Shown: positions 18,955-27,911 of the stretch, in pieces
Numbering within the stretch: the first letter of the stretch is position 1
Layout: every line of letters starts with the position of its first letter
Source of the DNA: Candidatus Poseidoniaceae archaeon
Lineage (GTDB): Archaea > Thermoplasmatota > Poseidoniia > Poseidoniales > Poseidoniaceae
Length of the DNA stretch: 57,325 bases
Direction of reading: 5' to 3'
Assembly (NCBI GenBank): GCA_938030705.1
Contig: CALHIR010000020.1
Span: 1-57,325, forward strand
Notes under the pieces: generated by a model
Database searches by the model: none
The model's input: only the letters and a program-made list of their open reading frames with translations
What the model was told of the DNA's origin: nothing
Position numbers and translations under genes: made by a program

Positions 18955-19009
18955 GAACGAAAAATTCAATCCGTCCCCGATAAAACTTATGCCTTTGGTC
19001 CATTGAATT

Positions 19010-20521
19010 TCACAAAACAGGCTGATTTCGCAGCCACTCAAGGTCAGAAATGTAGAGTTGGCGGATGTCATCCAAACCGAGGACAAGCATGGCCAATCGC
19101 TCCAAACCCATCCCCCATGCAAGCACAGGCGAGGTTATGCCCAGCGGTTCGGTCACCTCTGGCCGGAAAATACCGGCACCGCCAAGTTCCAGCCACTTGC
19201 CTCGCCATTTCACTTCGATTTCCAAACTGGGTTCGGTGTATGGAAAGTATGCAGGGCGGACACGAACTTCGGGGTAACCCATTTTGGTGTAGAACGTCTT
19301 GAGGGTGGTGACCAGCATCTGGAGGTTAGCGTCCTCTTCCATGATGATCCCCTCAATCTGATGAAACTCCGGAAGATGGGTTCGGTCAATGGCTTCTTTC
19401 CGGAAAACACGGTCAACCGAGAAGACCCTGCACGCTTCGTTTGGATGCTCTGCCAAATATTGGATGGTGTTCACGGTGGTGTGTGTGCGTAGCAATGGAC
19501 GCTGAGAAACTTCGGTAGAATAGGTTCCGCCCCAGCCGGTTGAACCGGTTTCGCCCCCGTGTTCGTGGATGGATTTCCAGGCCTGCAGGACATCATCGTC
19601 AAGTTTGATGGACGATGGTTGGTCAAGGTAAAACGTGTCTTGCATCTCACGGGCAGGGTGGTCTTGAGGAATGAACAATGCGTCCATGTTCCAGCCGGCA
19701 GATTGCACGTAATCATCGACGAGTTCAGAAAAGCCCATCTCAAGGAAAATGGAACGAACTCGCTCGATGAGGGCTTGCATTGGATGGCTTCGTCCTGTCC
19801 GAGGCGTGGCTGCCTCGAGCGTGACGTCAAAGGCCCGAAATTCAGCGGATTTCCACGCTTCGCCTTGCAGTAATTCAGGCGTGAGTTCGGAGATTACGAC
19901 CGTTTCTTGGAGGTCATCGGACGAAACATGCTGTCCTTCTGTGGTGAGGGACCAATGCCGCACGGTGCGTTCGACGACTTTGATCAGGTTTTTCCTCGCC
20001 GAAAAATGGTTCAGCAGGCTCTGGTCGAGCGTATCGTCCAAGGCGGGAAGAGAAGTCAAAAAGTCGGTGCGTTCGTCAATGGTCCGGGTGATTTCATCAG
20101 GGTTTGAGGCCACCAACAAACCACCTTCAATGGAGACGCCAAGTTGCTTGAGGAGCCCAACGCCAGGGCCGGCTTCGTGCCGCTCAAAGGCTTCTTGGAG
20201 TCCTTTCATCGTCGGAGGGTGCTCGTCCTCGTGGTCGTTCATCCACGACCAAATCCGATGCTCGAGCAGACCGTTCTTGTGGGCGTCATCACCACCAAGG
20301 TCCAAACTGATTTCTCGGAGCACCCGTTCATCGACGGCCACAAATCCATGATTTTGCAGACCATGTCCTGCCCCCACAGCGACCGCTTGGTCAGTCCATT
20401 CACAGGCAGCGAGCAGGCTCTCAAGGTCCCACGAACGGTCGGGCTCGCTCAACTGCATGGCCCTGAGCATTCGTCGCTCGGGGTTCAGCAAGTCGGGTGC
20501 ACCCATGGCCTCGCTAAACAC
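19010..20521 (-). CDS. pheS: phenylalanyl-tRNA synthetase alpha subunit
   Basis: 503 residues, the archaeal/eukaryotic PheS size with an N-terminal winged-helix region of about 230 residues. Class II motifs are visible: motif 2 around EVSQRPLLRTHTTVNTIQYL and RVFRKEAIDRTHLPEFHQIEGIIMEE, and motif 3 in PVLAWGMGLERLAMLVLGLDDIRQLY. It charges tRNA-Phe together with PheT, which is not in the window. Start is GTG 20521 or ATG 20506 (MGAPDLLNP); both are plausible. Confidence 0.95.
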   Translation of the reverse strand: MFSEAMGAPDLLNPERRMLRAMQLSEPDRSWDLESLLAACEWTDQAVAVGAGHGLQNHGFVAVDERVLREISLDLGGDDAHKNGLLEHRIWSWMNDHEDEHPPTMKGLQEAFERHEAGPGVGLLKQLGVSIEGGLLVASNPDEITRTIDERTDFLTSLPALDDTLDQSLLNHFSARKNLIKVVERTVRHWSLTTEGQHVSSDDLQETVVISELTPELLQGEAWKSAEFRAFDVTLEAATPRTGRSHPMQALIERVRSIFLEMGFSELVDDYVQSAGWNMDALFIPQDHPAREMQDTFYLDQPSSIKLDDDVLQAWKSIHEHGGETGSTGWGGTYSTEVSQRPLLRTHTTVNTIQYLAEHPNEACRVFSVDRVFRKEAIDRTHLPEFHQIEGIIMEEDANLQMLVTTLKTFYTKMGYPEVRVRPAYFPYTEPSLEIEVKWRGKWLELGGAGIFRPEVTEPLGITSPVLAWGMGLERLAMLVLGLDDIRQLYISDLEWLRNQPVL

Positions 20522-20567
20522 ACTCGTCCTTTGAAATCACCGTTGGGCGAGGGAGGAAAGGCGCTAT

Positions 20568-20945
20568 TCATTCCTCTTCGTGCCACAACGCAACGCTGCA
20601 ATTTGGGCATGTGAAGGAGGACGGTTTGGAACCGTCCTGAACATGGACATGGCCACAAGCTCCACACAGAATGGACGAACGAATGGGATCGTCGAGCGTC
20701 ACGTCAACTCTGAACATGAAGCGACCAGCATCGCGAAGCATTTCACCCTCGGGCTGCCATGCTGCAACAGCTTCTGGAGAGAGACCCAATTGACGTCGCA
20801 TGGACATCCCCACGATGAAAAACACGATGCCGAACAACCCGACGGTCAACGCCATGGGCCCAAGGTTGGCGACGCTCAAGAAGGCCCCAAAGAAAATACA
20901 AACAAATCCGGTGATGAGAAAGTTTTCTCGGCTCAAGCGGGTCAT
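20568..20945 (-). CDS. two-helix membrane protein with C-terminal zinc ribbon
   Basis: 125 residues. Two adjacent hydrophobic helices (FLITGFVCIFFGAFLSVANL and ALTVGLFGIVFFIVGMSM) are followed by a soluble region ending in CGACGHVHVQDGSKPSSFTCPNC, a clear CxxC...CxxC zinc ribbon. No family recognised. Its ATG overlaps the aminotransferase stop (ATGA), so the two are cotranslated; the functional link is not known. Confidence 0.75.
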   Translation of the reverse strand: MTRLSRENFLITGFVCIFFGAFLSVANLGPMALTVGLFGIVFFIVGMSMRRQLGLSPEAVAAWQPEGEMLRDAGRFMFRVDVTLDDPIRSSILCGACGHVHVQDGSKPSSFTCPNCSVALWHEEE

Positions 20946-22237
20946 CCGATAGCCTCCGTAGCCCGTGCTAAGGCTTCAGCGACCCGTTCCACCTCCGAGG
21001 TAGGAATGGCGCACAAGCCGATGCGCACGCCACCCGTGAGCGGCACGAGGTAGACATGTTGGCTTGCACAAGCCTCGGCTACGGCGACAGGATCGTCACA
21101 CTCGTACCAAGCAAAGAAGCCATCATGACTTGGATTGATATTCACGCTATGTTTCGCGCAGGCTTGAAGAAACCTTTCACGTCGGGATGAAAGGAGTTCA
21201 GCAAGGCGATCGCGCTCCCCGGACCATGCTTGTCCGCCTTCCTGTGTAGCGTGCAATTCGCTCAACACGTGTTGGGCCACGCGAGGGGCCGCAGACCATG
21301 TTTGCCGACCTGTTATTCCCATCACGTCGTTCAATCGGTGAACGCTTGCTTCTTCGGGATGAAGGTAGACCAAAGCCCCGGTTCGCAGACCGTAAATCGT
21401 GTGCGACTTGGAAAGTGACAGGGCGAAGCAGACGAGCATGTTCTCGGGCCAGGGAAGACCTGCATCAAGAGCCTCCGCTATGGTTTCAGCCCATCCGTGT
21501 GGCTCGTCAGCGTAGAGGTGGTAGGCCGAGTCAAGCAAAAGCGTATGGCCCACATGCTCGTTTCGTGTTGCGCTTTCCATGAAAGCATTGAGCAACGCAT
21601 ACCGACTCTCACCGGTCAGTGAGAGGCCGGTGGGGTTGTGAGCCGGGTCGTTGAGCCATGTCATCACGCTCTGCTGCGTCGCCGCCAGTTCATCCAACGA
21701 AGACGAAAACGCCTCGAGGTCAAGATGGGGCGTTGAAGTCTCGTTCATGGATGGCAACAACGGGTATGTAGCAGCCTTGAGGCCACAGCCCTCCAAAAAG
21801 CCGGCGTAAGGGCCCCAGAACCGATCCCTCAGCAGGACAGCATCCCCTCGCTCGGCAAAGTTTGAGGCAGCGAGATAGAGGGCTCCCGAACCCCCGGGTG
21901 TTGCGGTCGCACCGGTGTGGAGGCCGAGTCCAACCAAGGCCTGACGATGTTCACCGAGCGCCAACGATACCGACAAATCAAGGAATGCTGGAAGACCCTT
22001 GAGCGGAGCGTAGGCCGCAAATTCGGCGGCAGGAGCCGTACGGAGAGCGGCGTCTACAACGGCATTGATGGCAAGGATTCCATCGTCCTCAAGCAAGGCT
22101 CCAATCGTCCCGTTGACGGCTGCTGCCCCCGCTGCTGCTGCGTTTTGATAGCGAGCTAACCAACTGAAGATGACATCGTTGCCCGTCTTATCCTGCCCGT
22201 GACTGGCGAGGTATTGCATAGCACTCGCCTCGTCCAT
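20942..22237 (-). CDS. class I/II PLP aminotransferase (aromatic/aspartate type)
   Basis: 431 residues. Fold-type I hallmarks: GGSGALYLAASNF, NDPAHNPTGLSL (substrate-carboxylate/PLP motif), LLLDSAYHLYADEPHGW, the PLP lysine in LSLSKSHTIYGLRTGAL, and a C-terminal GVRIGLCAIP arginine. The pattern is closest to aspartate/aromatic aminotransferases. It probably uses 2-oxoglutarate and an aromatic or acidic amino acid, but specificity cannot be read from the sequence. An internal ATG (MQYLASHG) six codons in is an alternative start. Confidence 0.85.
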   Translation of the reverse strand: MDEASAMQYLASHGQDKTGNDVIFSWLARYQNAAAAGAAAVNGTIGALLEDDGILAINAVVDAALRTAPAAEFAAYAPLKGLPAFLDLSVSLALGEHRQALVGLGLHTGATATPGGSGALYLAASNFAERGDAVLLRDRFWGPYAGFLEGCGLKAATYPLLPSMNETSTPHLDLEAFSSSLDELAATQQSVMTWLNDPAHNPTGLSLTGESRYALLNAFMESATRNEHVGHTLLLDSAYHLYADEPHGWAETIAEALDAGLPWPENMLVCFALSLSKSHTIYGLRTGALVYLHPEEASVHRLNDVMGITGRQTWSAAPRVAQHVLSELHATQEGGQAWSGERDRLAELLSSRRERFLQACAKHSVNINPSHDGFFAWYECDDPVAVAEACASQHVYLVPLTGGVRIGLCAIPTSEVERVAEALARATEAIG

Positions 22238-22338
22238 ACTCGCCCCAGTGACTTCCTGCTTTTTGCTTTGACCATGCGGTTGGTTTGCCGGAATGTTCCG
22301 CTTCCTTCATCAAGGGGTGGTGTCACCCGAAACACGAA

Positions 22339-22411
22339 GCCAACGTAGCACAGCTGGTAGTGCGTCTGATTTGTAATCAGACGGTCGGGGGTTCGAGTCC
22401 CTCCGTTGGCT
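22339..22411 (+). tRNA. tRNA-Thr (anticodon UGU)
   Basis: The cloverleaf can be drawn by hand. Acceptor stem GCCAACG (22339-22345) pairs with CGTTGGC (22404-22410). The D-arm has GCACAGCTGGTAGTGC. Anticodon stem TCTGA/TCAGA encloses loop TTTGTAA with anticodon TGT (22372-22374), and the T-arm contains TTCGAGT. The discriminator is T, as in archaeal tRNA-Thr, and CCA is encoded immediately after (22412-22414). No intron. Confidence 0.95.
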
Positions 22412-22465
22412 CCATGCTCTTGAGTCAAACAGCGATTGATATACTGTTTATCGTAGTGGCTTGTC

Positions 22466-22696
22466 ATGCCCGAATGCAATATTGACGCCAAAGGTAAGGT
22501 TGCCCGTTTCACCGGAGGCTTGGCATCCATCCTCGGCGCCCTCGTTTTGGCGGGACTCCTCATGACTGAAACGCTCTCGTTTGGCCTCGGCTGGTACGCC
22601 GTCGCTGGTGCCCTCTTTGGTGGAGCCTTTGCCATCTACGAAGCCCGTGCCGGCTGGTGCATTGTACGAGCCATGGGCATCAAGACCCCCTTGTGA
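22466..22696 (+). CDS. small two-helix membrane protein (DUF2892-like)
   Basis: 76 residues: an N-terminal CNIDAKGKVARFTGG, two hydrophobic helices (SILGALVLAGLLM and WYAVAGALFGGAFAIYEA) and a short tail with GWCIVRAMGIKTP. This arrangement resembles DUF2892/YgaP C-terminal membrane modules. The paired Cys at the ends (CNID and WCIVRA) could be functional. It lies downstream of tRNA-Thr and 52 nt upstream of folD. Confidence 0.7.
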   Translation: MPECNIDAKGKVARFTGGLASILGALVLAGLLMTETLSFGLGWYAVAGALFGGAFAIYEARAGWCIVRAMGIKTPL

Positions 22697-22747
22697 TGCT
22701 CAACCACCGAGGCGAACGCTCAAAGCGGTCGTCGCTTTGGAACTCAT

Positions 22748-23626
22748 GTGTCTGCACAACGATTGGACGGGAGAGCCTGTGCCACCGAGGTTGAGGCGGA
22801 ATTGCTTGACCGAGTCTCGGCCCTGAAAGCCAAGGGTGTTGAGCCCCATCTAGCCGTGGTCATTGTGGGCGACGACCCTGCCTCCCATGTCTACGTCAAT
22901 TCAAAAGTCAAGACATGCGGCCGCCTTAAGATCCGTTCAACGCACATTGCCCTCCCATCGTCAACGGATGAAGCGACGTTAGAACAACATATTCGAGAAC
23001 TGAACCAACGAAAAGACGTGCATGGGATCTTGGTCCAATCACCACTGCCCCCTCACATGGACGAGGAAGCCTTGACGGATTTAATTGCGCCAGAGAAGGA
23101 TGTTGATGGCTTTCATCCAGAAAACCTCGGGCGCTTGGTCCAAGGGAGAACCGATGGCATGCTCCCGTGTACGCCGAACGGCGTCATGCGGATGCTTCGT
23201 TGGGCGAATATTGACCTCGTAGGAAAACGCGCCGTTGTCCTTGGCCGTTCTAGAATCGTCGGGATGCCAGCTGCTCTCCTCCTCGCTGCACGGGGAGCGG
23301 ACGCCACGGTGACCGTTGCCCATTCAAGGACACAAGGCCTTGAAGCCGTCTGTAAGGAAGCAGATGTTCTGGTGGCAGCAGTCGGCCGACCCGACATGGT
23401 GAAGCCCTCATGGGTCAAACCAGGAGCCGTCGTCGTCGATGTTGGTATCAATCGCGTAGAGGATACGACCCGCGAACGCGGGTGGCGTCTTGCAGGCGAT
23501 GTTGACCCGGACGTTGCCGAAGTGGCGAGTTGGCTCTCACCCGTCCCGGGTGGGGTCGGTCCCATGACCATCGCTATGCTCATGGAAAACACCGTTCGAG
23601 CCGCTGAATCGGTTCATCCCGAATGA
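22748..23626 (+). CDS. folD: bifunctional methylenetetrahydrofolate dehydrogenase/cyclohydrolase
   Basis: 292 residues, normal for FolD, starting at GTG 22748. It interconverts methylene-, methenyl- and formyl-tetrahydrofolate. Motifs: the catalytic lysine region YVNSKVKTCGRLKI, GILVQSPLPPHM, KDVDGFHPENLGRL, CTPNGVMRML, GRSRIVGMPAALLL (NADP binding) and PVPGGVGPMTIAML. Its presence implies a folate-based C1 route in the cell. Confidence 0.95.
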   Translation: MSAQRLDGRACATEVEAELLDRVSALKAKGVEPHLAVVIVGDDPASHVYVNSKVKTCGRLKIRSTHIALPSSTDEATLEQHIRELNQRKDVHGILVQSPLPPHMDEEALTDLIAPEKDVDGFHPENLGRLVQGRTDGMLPCTPNGVMRMLRWANIDLVGKRAVVLGRSRIVGMPAALLLAARGADATVTVAHSRTQGLEAVCKEADVLVAAVGRPDMVKPSWVKPGAVVVDVGINRVEDTTRERGWRLAGDVDPDVAEVASWLSPVPGGVGPMTIAMLMENTVRAAESVHPE

Positions 23627-23663
23627 AGACAATGCCTAAGACATGCACGGTTGAAGACCCTGC

Positions 23664-24638
23664 GTGGTCCACGACCCTCGAGCACCCCGACTTGCGGCTA
23701 TGGCCACGCTAGCGGCCGCCGTTTTGGTTTTGCTGACGGCCTTGAACCTGGTGTTGAATTTGATCGGTTCAAGCGGGCCAAGCATTGAGGAAGGAGCTGC
23801 CATCGTGGCCGTGGGCATGTTCCTGCTCATCGCCAACTTTGCCAACAAAGAACGTGATATTCCCGAGTTGACCTCCAATATTGGACAAACTGATGTGGAG
23901 GCATTTGATACCTTCACGACCATGAGAACCGATGAACCTCAAACCCAAGTCAATCCCACCACCGCATCCATTCTCACGAGTATTCTTGGCGAGCAAACCG
24001 TGGCCGACCAAGAACAGGTAAATTCGGCCATTGACACCCTTTCATCTGGTGAATTTGGGGCCTCAGTTCGCCAAACCTTGGAAGCGGTTGAGGCGGCCAA
24101 TCAGACCACCAACGCTCAACGTGAGGCCTTGCCGGCTGACGAAGAAACGGGTCAAACCCTCGAGCGTGTTCTTGTCAAACCGGTCCCCCTTCCCGGCCAG
24201 GATGCAACAACATTGGTTGACCCCTCAACCATCCCCGGCCTCGAACCCAACCGCAAGTTTGTCACCTCTGGTGTGAGCAGTGTCCCTCTCCCGAAGATAG
24301 CAAGTGAGCCTGCACCAGCACAACTGATCCCTGCACCGGAACCAGCACCAGCACAACCGACCCCTGCACCGGAACCAGCACCAGCACAAATTCCTCATGA
24401 AACGACACCGAATGTCCCTGAATTACCCGATTTGCCGGATTTGTCGGAACCCCCGACCATGTTAGAACTACCGCAGATGAGTGCCCAGGTCGCCAATGAA
24501 GCTGCAGAAGCGGCCGACCCTCCTCCCGCTTTTGACTTGCCGGATTTGGAGGGTTTATTCGAGGAGGAAGCGGTCAAAGCCCCCGCATCAAAGGTCATCG
24601 GGCTGCCCGATTTACCGGATTTGGATGACTTGTTTTAG
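23664..24638 (+). CDS. membrane protein with Pro/Ala-rich repeat tail
   Basis: 324 residues. Two N-terminal membrane helices (MATLAAAVLVLLTALNLVLNLIG and AAIVAVGMFLLIANF), a soluble Thr/Gln-rich region, then an EPAPAQ-type repeat (33 bp DNA period at 24329-24389) and a tail with recurring LPDLPDL motifs, ending in LPDLPDLDDLF. The tail is presumably cytoplasmic and may be a docking peptide. Start is GTG 23664, or ATG 23700 just before the first helix. No family recognised. Confidence 0.65.
   Translation: MVHDPRAPRLAAMATLAAAVLVLLTALNLVLNLIGSSGPSIEEGAAIVAVGMFLLIANFANKERDIPELTSNIGQTDVEAFDTFTTMRTDEPQTQVNPTTASILTSILGEQTVADQEQVNSAIDTLSSGEFGASVRQTLEAVEAANQTTNAQREALPADEETGQTLERVLVKPVPLPGQDATTLVDPSTIPGLEPNRKFVTSGVSSVPLPKIASEPAPAQLIPAPEPAPAQPTPAPEPAPAQIPHETTPNVPELPDLPDLSEPPTMLELPQMSAQVANEAAEAADPPPAFDLPDLEGLFEEEAVKAPASKVIGLPDLPDLDDLF
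24329..24389 (+). repeat. 33-bp-period tandem repeat coding EPAPAQ-type motif
   Basis: A 28-base identical block occurs at 24329-24356 and 24362-24389 (period 33 bp, 11 codons) inside the Pro/Ala-rich segment of the membrane protein. A shorter related unit precedes it near 24310. Identity at the DNA level suggests recent duplication or slippage. Confidence 0.85.
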
Positions 24639-24676
24639 AGACGAGGGTTCAAAGCGAAGGTTCAGGAGCGGCAAAT

Positions 24677-25564
24677 ATGTGGACGCAAAGATATGATTTG
24701 CACTCGCATTCACTGCACAGCGATGGTGAACATGAAGTCGCCATGGTAGCCCAATTGATGAAACAACAAGGCGTAGAGGTGTGGTCGCTGACCGACCACG
24801 ACATCACATCTGGCTGGAAAGAGGCGCAAAAAGCAGCCGACGAGGAGGCGTTGTTCTTTGTCCCCGGCGTGGAGATCACCTGTGAACCCGCCCTCGAGCC
24901 GGAACCTCAACAACTGGAAGCCACTGGGCGAGTGCGCGCTTCAGCCTCGTGGCACCTGCTCGCTTATTTCCCGAAGCATCGACCAGGCGACCATCAACCC
25001 GAGATTGATTCCTTCAAAGCATGGCTTCTTCCCCGTCAAGACGGCCGTCAACCCCGCATGCAAGCCATGTGCAAGAAGCTCGGTGAACTCGGCCTTCCGG
25101 TGGACGCCGAAGACGTCATCCAGCGAGCCAACGGTTCGGTCGGTCGACCTCACCTTGCCCAGGCCATGGTTGACCTCGGTTATGTCGCCTCAAAGCAGGA
25201 AGCCTTTGAGACGTGGATTGGTGATGGCCTTCCTGCCTTCGTCCCTCACCAAAAACCCACCATTGCCGAAGCTGTTGAAGCAGTCAAGGCCGCCGGCGGC
25301 ATCACGTCCCTTGCTCATCCACTGTATTACGGGGTATCAACGCCGTCGTTGCTCCGAGCCCTACATGCTCTTGGCGTGGATGGGGTGGAAGCCGTCCATC
25401 GGAGCCACACCGATGCCTACCGGCACGAGTTAACTGAAGCTGCAAAACAACTTGGGATGTCGGTATCCGTGGGTTCAGATTTTCACGGACTCTCCTACCA
25501 GTCACGACCAGGAAACATGCCGCAACAAATTGAGAGGCTGCACAGCCTCCTCAAGGTGTTCTGA
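24677..25564 (+). CDS. PHP-domain phosphoesterase
   Basis: 295 residues. All PHP metal-binding motifs are present: DLHSHSLHSDGEHE, SLTDHD, FVPGVEITCE, GGITSLAHPLYYG and SVGSDFHG. The closest described type is the single-domain PHP 3',5'-nucleotide/oligoribonucleotide phosphatase (TrpH/YciV-like). It is probably a cytoplasmic trinuclear-metal phosphatase. An AGGAGCGG motif lies 6 nt before the ATG. It converges with tatC, overlapping by 14 nt. Confidence 0.86.
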   Translation: MWTQRYDLHSHSLHSDGEHEVAMVAQLMKQQGVEVWSLTDHDITSGWKEAQKAADEEALFFVPGVEITCEPALEPEPQQLEATGRVRASASWHLLAYFPKHRPGDHQPEIDSFKAWLLPRQDGRQPRMQAMCKKLGELGLPVDAEDVIQRANGSVGRPHLAQAMVDLGYVASKQEAFETWIGDGLPAFVPHQKPTIAEAVEAVKAAGGITSLAHPLYYGVSTPSLLRALHALGVDGVEAVHRSHTDAYRHELTEAAKQLGMSVSVGSDFHGLSYQSRPGNMPQQIERLHSLLKVF

Positions 25565-26339
25565 ATCGGTCAATCAACAAAGCAGCCTCAAACAGAACGA
25601 TGATGGGAATCGCCACCAAAAACAACGAGAGCGGATCTGGAGGGGACATAAACGCCCCAACCACAAAAGCACTGAACCAGATGATTCGGCGTGAGCCAGC
25701 CATTTGTTGGCGAGAGACAGCTCCGGAACGCAAAATCAGGGTCGTGATGAGAGGGGCTTGGAATCCTAGCGCCGATGCCGAAAGCAAGTTGACAATAAAC
25801 CCAGCGTAATTCGACAATCGCCATTCAGTGGTCAAGCCGGCTTGTTGAGCATCGGTGGTCAAATAATCCAGCAGAAGAGGGATAAGACCGTACCATGCGT
25901 AGAGCGCCCCTATCACGAGCAAGAGAACACTGGTAAGCGCGGCAAGCATCAACCGGGGACCCGGTTGGGGCAAATTTACCTCCAATTCACTCAATCTCGA
26001 TTTGACGGCTTCGTGTCGCAAACCGTATTTTGCAACCTGAATCACCACCAGCAGAACAACCAACACGAGGCCAACAGAGCCGGCAATCCGGAGTTGAAGG
26101 AAGAGAAATTCCACGGGTGAAATCACGATGATTTCAACACCTTCAGGCAAGCGTGCATCGTCCACCAGCCAGGCAATAAACGCACTTGTCATCGGAAAGG
26201 CGACCACAAAACCAAGCAGAAAAAGACCGACATAGTACTTCAGAGAGGCTTGGATTGTCGTCCGCATCGAGGCAAGAATTTGGCCACCCGATGACTGAGC
26301 CAACTGCTCCACTGTGGCCTGAATTGATTGCTGGACCAT
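25551..26339 (-). CDS. tatC: TatC, twin-arginine translocase core subunit
   Basis: About 262 residues from ATG 26339, 4 nt after the stop of the upstream PAP2 gene; the frame is open to 26384 but that would overlap it. Six membrane helices are predicted. The C-terminal FVVGAFMSPPDPLSLFLVAIPIIVLFEAALLIDRF matches the TatC signature (TPPDxxSQ...P...YE). It would export folded proteins bearing RR signal peptides. The N-terminal region is divergent from bacterial TatC. TatA is not in the window. Confidence 0.85.
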   Translation of the reverse strand: MVQQSIQATVEQLAQSSGGQILASMRTTIQASLKYYVGLFLLGFVVAFPMTSAFIAWLVDDARLPEGVEIIVISPVEFLFLQLRIAGSVGLVLVVLLVVIQVAKYGLRHEAVKSRLSELEVNLPQPGPRLMLAALTSVLLLVIGALYAWYGLIPLLLDYLTTDAQQAGLTTEWRLSNYAGFIVNLLSASALGFQAPLITTLILRSGAVSRQQMAGSRRIIWFSAFVVGAFMSPPDPLSLFLVAIPIIVLFEAALLIDRFRTP

Positions 26340-26343
26340 GCCC

Positions 26344-27798
26344 TCACGCCTCTTCGTCTTGTGCCGATGAAGTGGCCCACACATAAGAGGGTGTAGAGTC
26401 GATCCAACTTCGTCCTTCTTTCTTGAGGCGGTACAGACGATAGACTACAAAGCCCGTCATCCACAATGAGGGGAGACTGAGGAACATGGCTTGCCCCATC
26501 ACGTCTTCGCCGTAGTGGTTGAGGATGCGAACCTGCATCATCGGTTCATTGTCTGTGGCCTCCTCGTAATGCATGACGATGAAATGGTAAGTCTTTGGCG
26601 AGGTGATGTTCAAACTCAAGGTGGTTTGTGGGGCCACCGTATGGTGTTCGCCGAGGGTTTTCATCACCTCCCAATCAAGTCCACCGCTTTCCATCGCCGG
26701 TACACTTGTTTCAACCATGACCAACACGATTTCGAGTTCTCCAACTGAATTGAGGTTCGTGATGTTTGATTGCACCATCTGGCCGGGATCAAAATCCTGA
26801 ACGATTTCAAAGGTGCTATCGCCCTCGCCAAGTTGGAAGGAAACGCGTTCGTCAATGTATGCTTCTTGGTAGTTGACGGCCATCAGCATCATGGTCAGAA
26901 GAATGAGCATCACCACCCCTTCGACCAGTATGTGCCGTCGGACTTTTTCTCGCGTGATACCCTTGAACACAGGACCGTAGTCGTTGCGAAGTCGTGGTTG
27001 GAGGTGGTGGATAAACAAAGCCCCGATGCTACCGATAAGCATACCGAGAGGGATATCAACGAACCAATGAATGCCGAGGTAGAGGATGGTGAAGGTGAAT
27101 AAGATTGTGTTGAGAAGAACGAAAAGATGGTAGGGCCAGTGGCGCCATTCCCTCAAGGTTCCACCTCGCTCTTTGACATGCAGATAGTTCAGCATCAATA
27201 TACCGAATGGAATGGCGACGTGCAGGCTTGGTACTGCATTGTCCAATGGATCATGAAGGGCGTAAAACACCGTGTACCAGCCGTCTTGGTAGAGCAAAGC
27301 GTCCATGCCAGGAATCCAAGAGGATGTGACTTCAACATTGAAAAACAGGTAGTAAGGGACCGCAAGGGCATAGATGAGAAGGTAGTTGAGGGTGACCTTG
27401 TCGGTCATGTTTCTATCCCCTGAAAAGGCAAAATAAACCGTGGTGACGTAGATCAAAAAGAGGTAAATGAAGAGGTAATGGAAGTTCAGAAACTCGGTCA
27501 AAGCATCGTTTCTGAACACGTCCTGAACCCACTTGGTGAAATCACCTTCGAGGGCGTAAACCCAATCGGTCCAATGGCCGGTTCGAATTTTCATCGGTTC
27601 GTTGAGTCGGTCGGTGATGGCTTTCCAGCGTATGATAACGACATAACCCAAGGCATGCAGATAGTAGCGCTTTTCGTGAATTTCTTTGGCCCAGGAGCGC
27701 CATGGGATTCGATATTCCCTTTGGGAACGGGTGAAGAACCAACAGATGATGGGCGTAAGGAACAGAATCATGCCCATCATGATGCCATAGGGTTCCAT
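26344..27798 (-). CDS. PAP2-superfamily (AUR1/Ipt-like) membrane phosphatase
   Basis: 484 residues with at least seven membrane segments. PAP2 motifs: AVPSLHVAIPFG and LGIHWFVDIPLGML, the two His-containing motifs of lipid phosphate phosphatases; the spacing resembles the inositol-phosphoryl transferase/AUR1 branch. A C-terminal external domain of about 120 beta-rich residues (after MLMAVNYQEAYIDERV) is followed by a last membrane helix, an extra module not normal for PAP2. It probably acts on membrane lipid head groups. It is followed by tatC in an operon. Confidence 0.78.
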   Translation of the reverse strand: MEPYGIMMGMILFLTPIICWFFTRSQREYRIPWRSWAKEIHEKRYYLHALGYVVIIRWKAITDRLNEPMKIRTGHWTDWVYALEGDFTKWVQDVFRNDALTEFLNFHYLFIYLFLIYVTTVYFAFSGDRNMTDKVTLNYLLIYALAVPYYLFFNVEVTSSWIPGMDALLYQDGWYTVFYALHDPLDNAVPSLHVAIPFGILMLNYLHVKERGGTLREWRHWPYHLFVLLNTILFTFTILYLGIHWFVDIPLGMLIGSIGALFIHHLQPRLRNDYGPVFKGITREKVRRHILVEGVVMLILLTMMLMAVNYQEAYIDERVSFQLGEGDSTFEIVQDFDPGQMVQSNITNLNSVGELEIVLVMVETSVPAMESGGLDWEVMKTLGEHHTVAPQTTLSLNITSPKTYHFIVMHYEEATDNEPMMQVRILNHYGEDVMGQAMFLSLPSLWMTGFVVYRLYRLKKEGRSWIDSTPSYVWATSSAQDEEA

Positions 27799-27911
27799 GA
27801 TTCGGGGGCAGCGAGTATGGTTTTATGACTTCGGACGAATCCTTGCCAACACTCTGCAATTCAACACGGTGCAGCGGGAACCTTTGAGGAGGGCTGCGTT
27901 GAGGAGAGTCC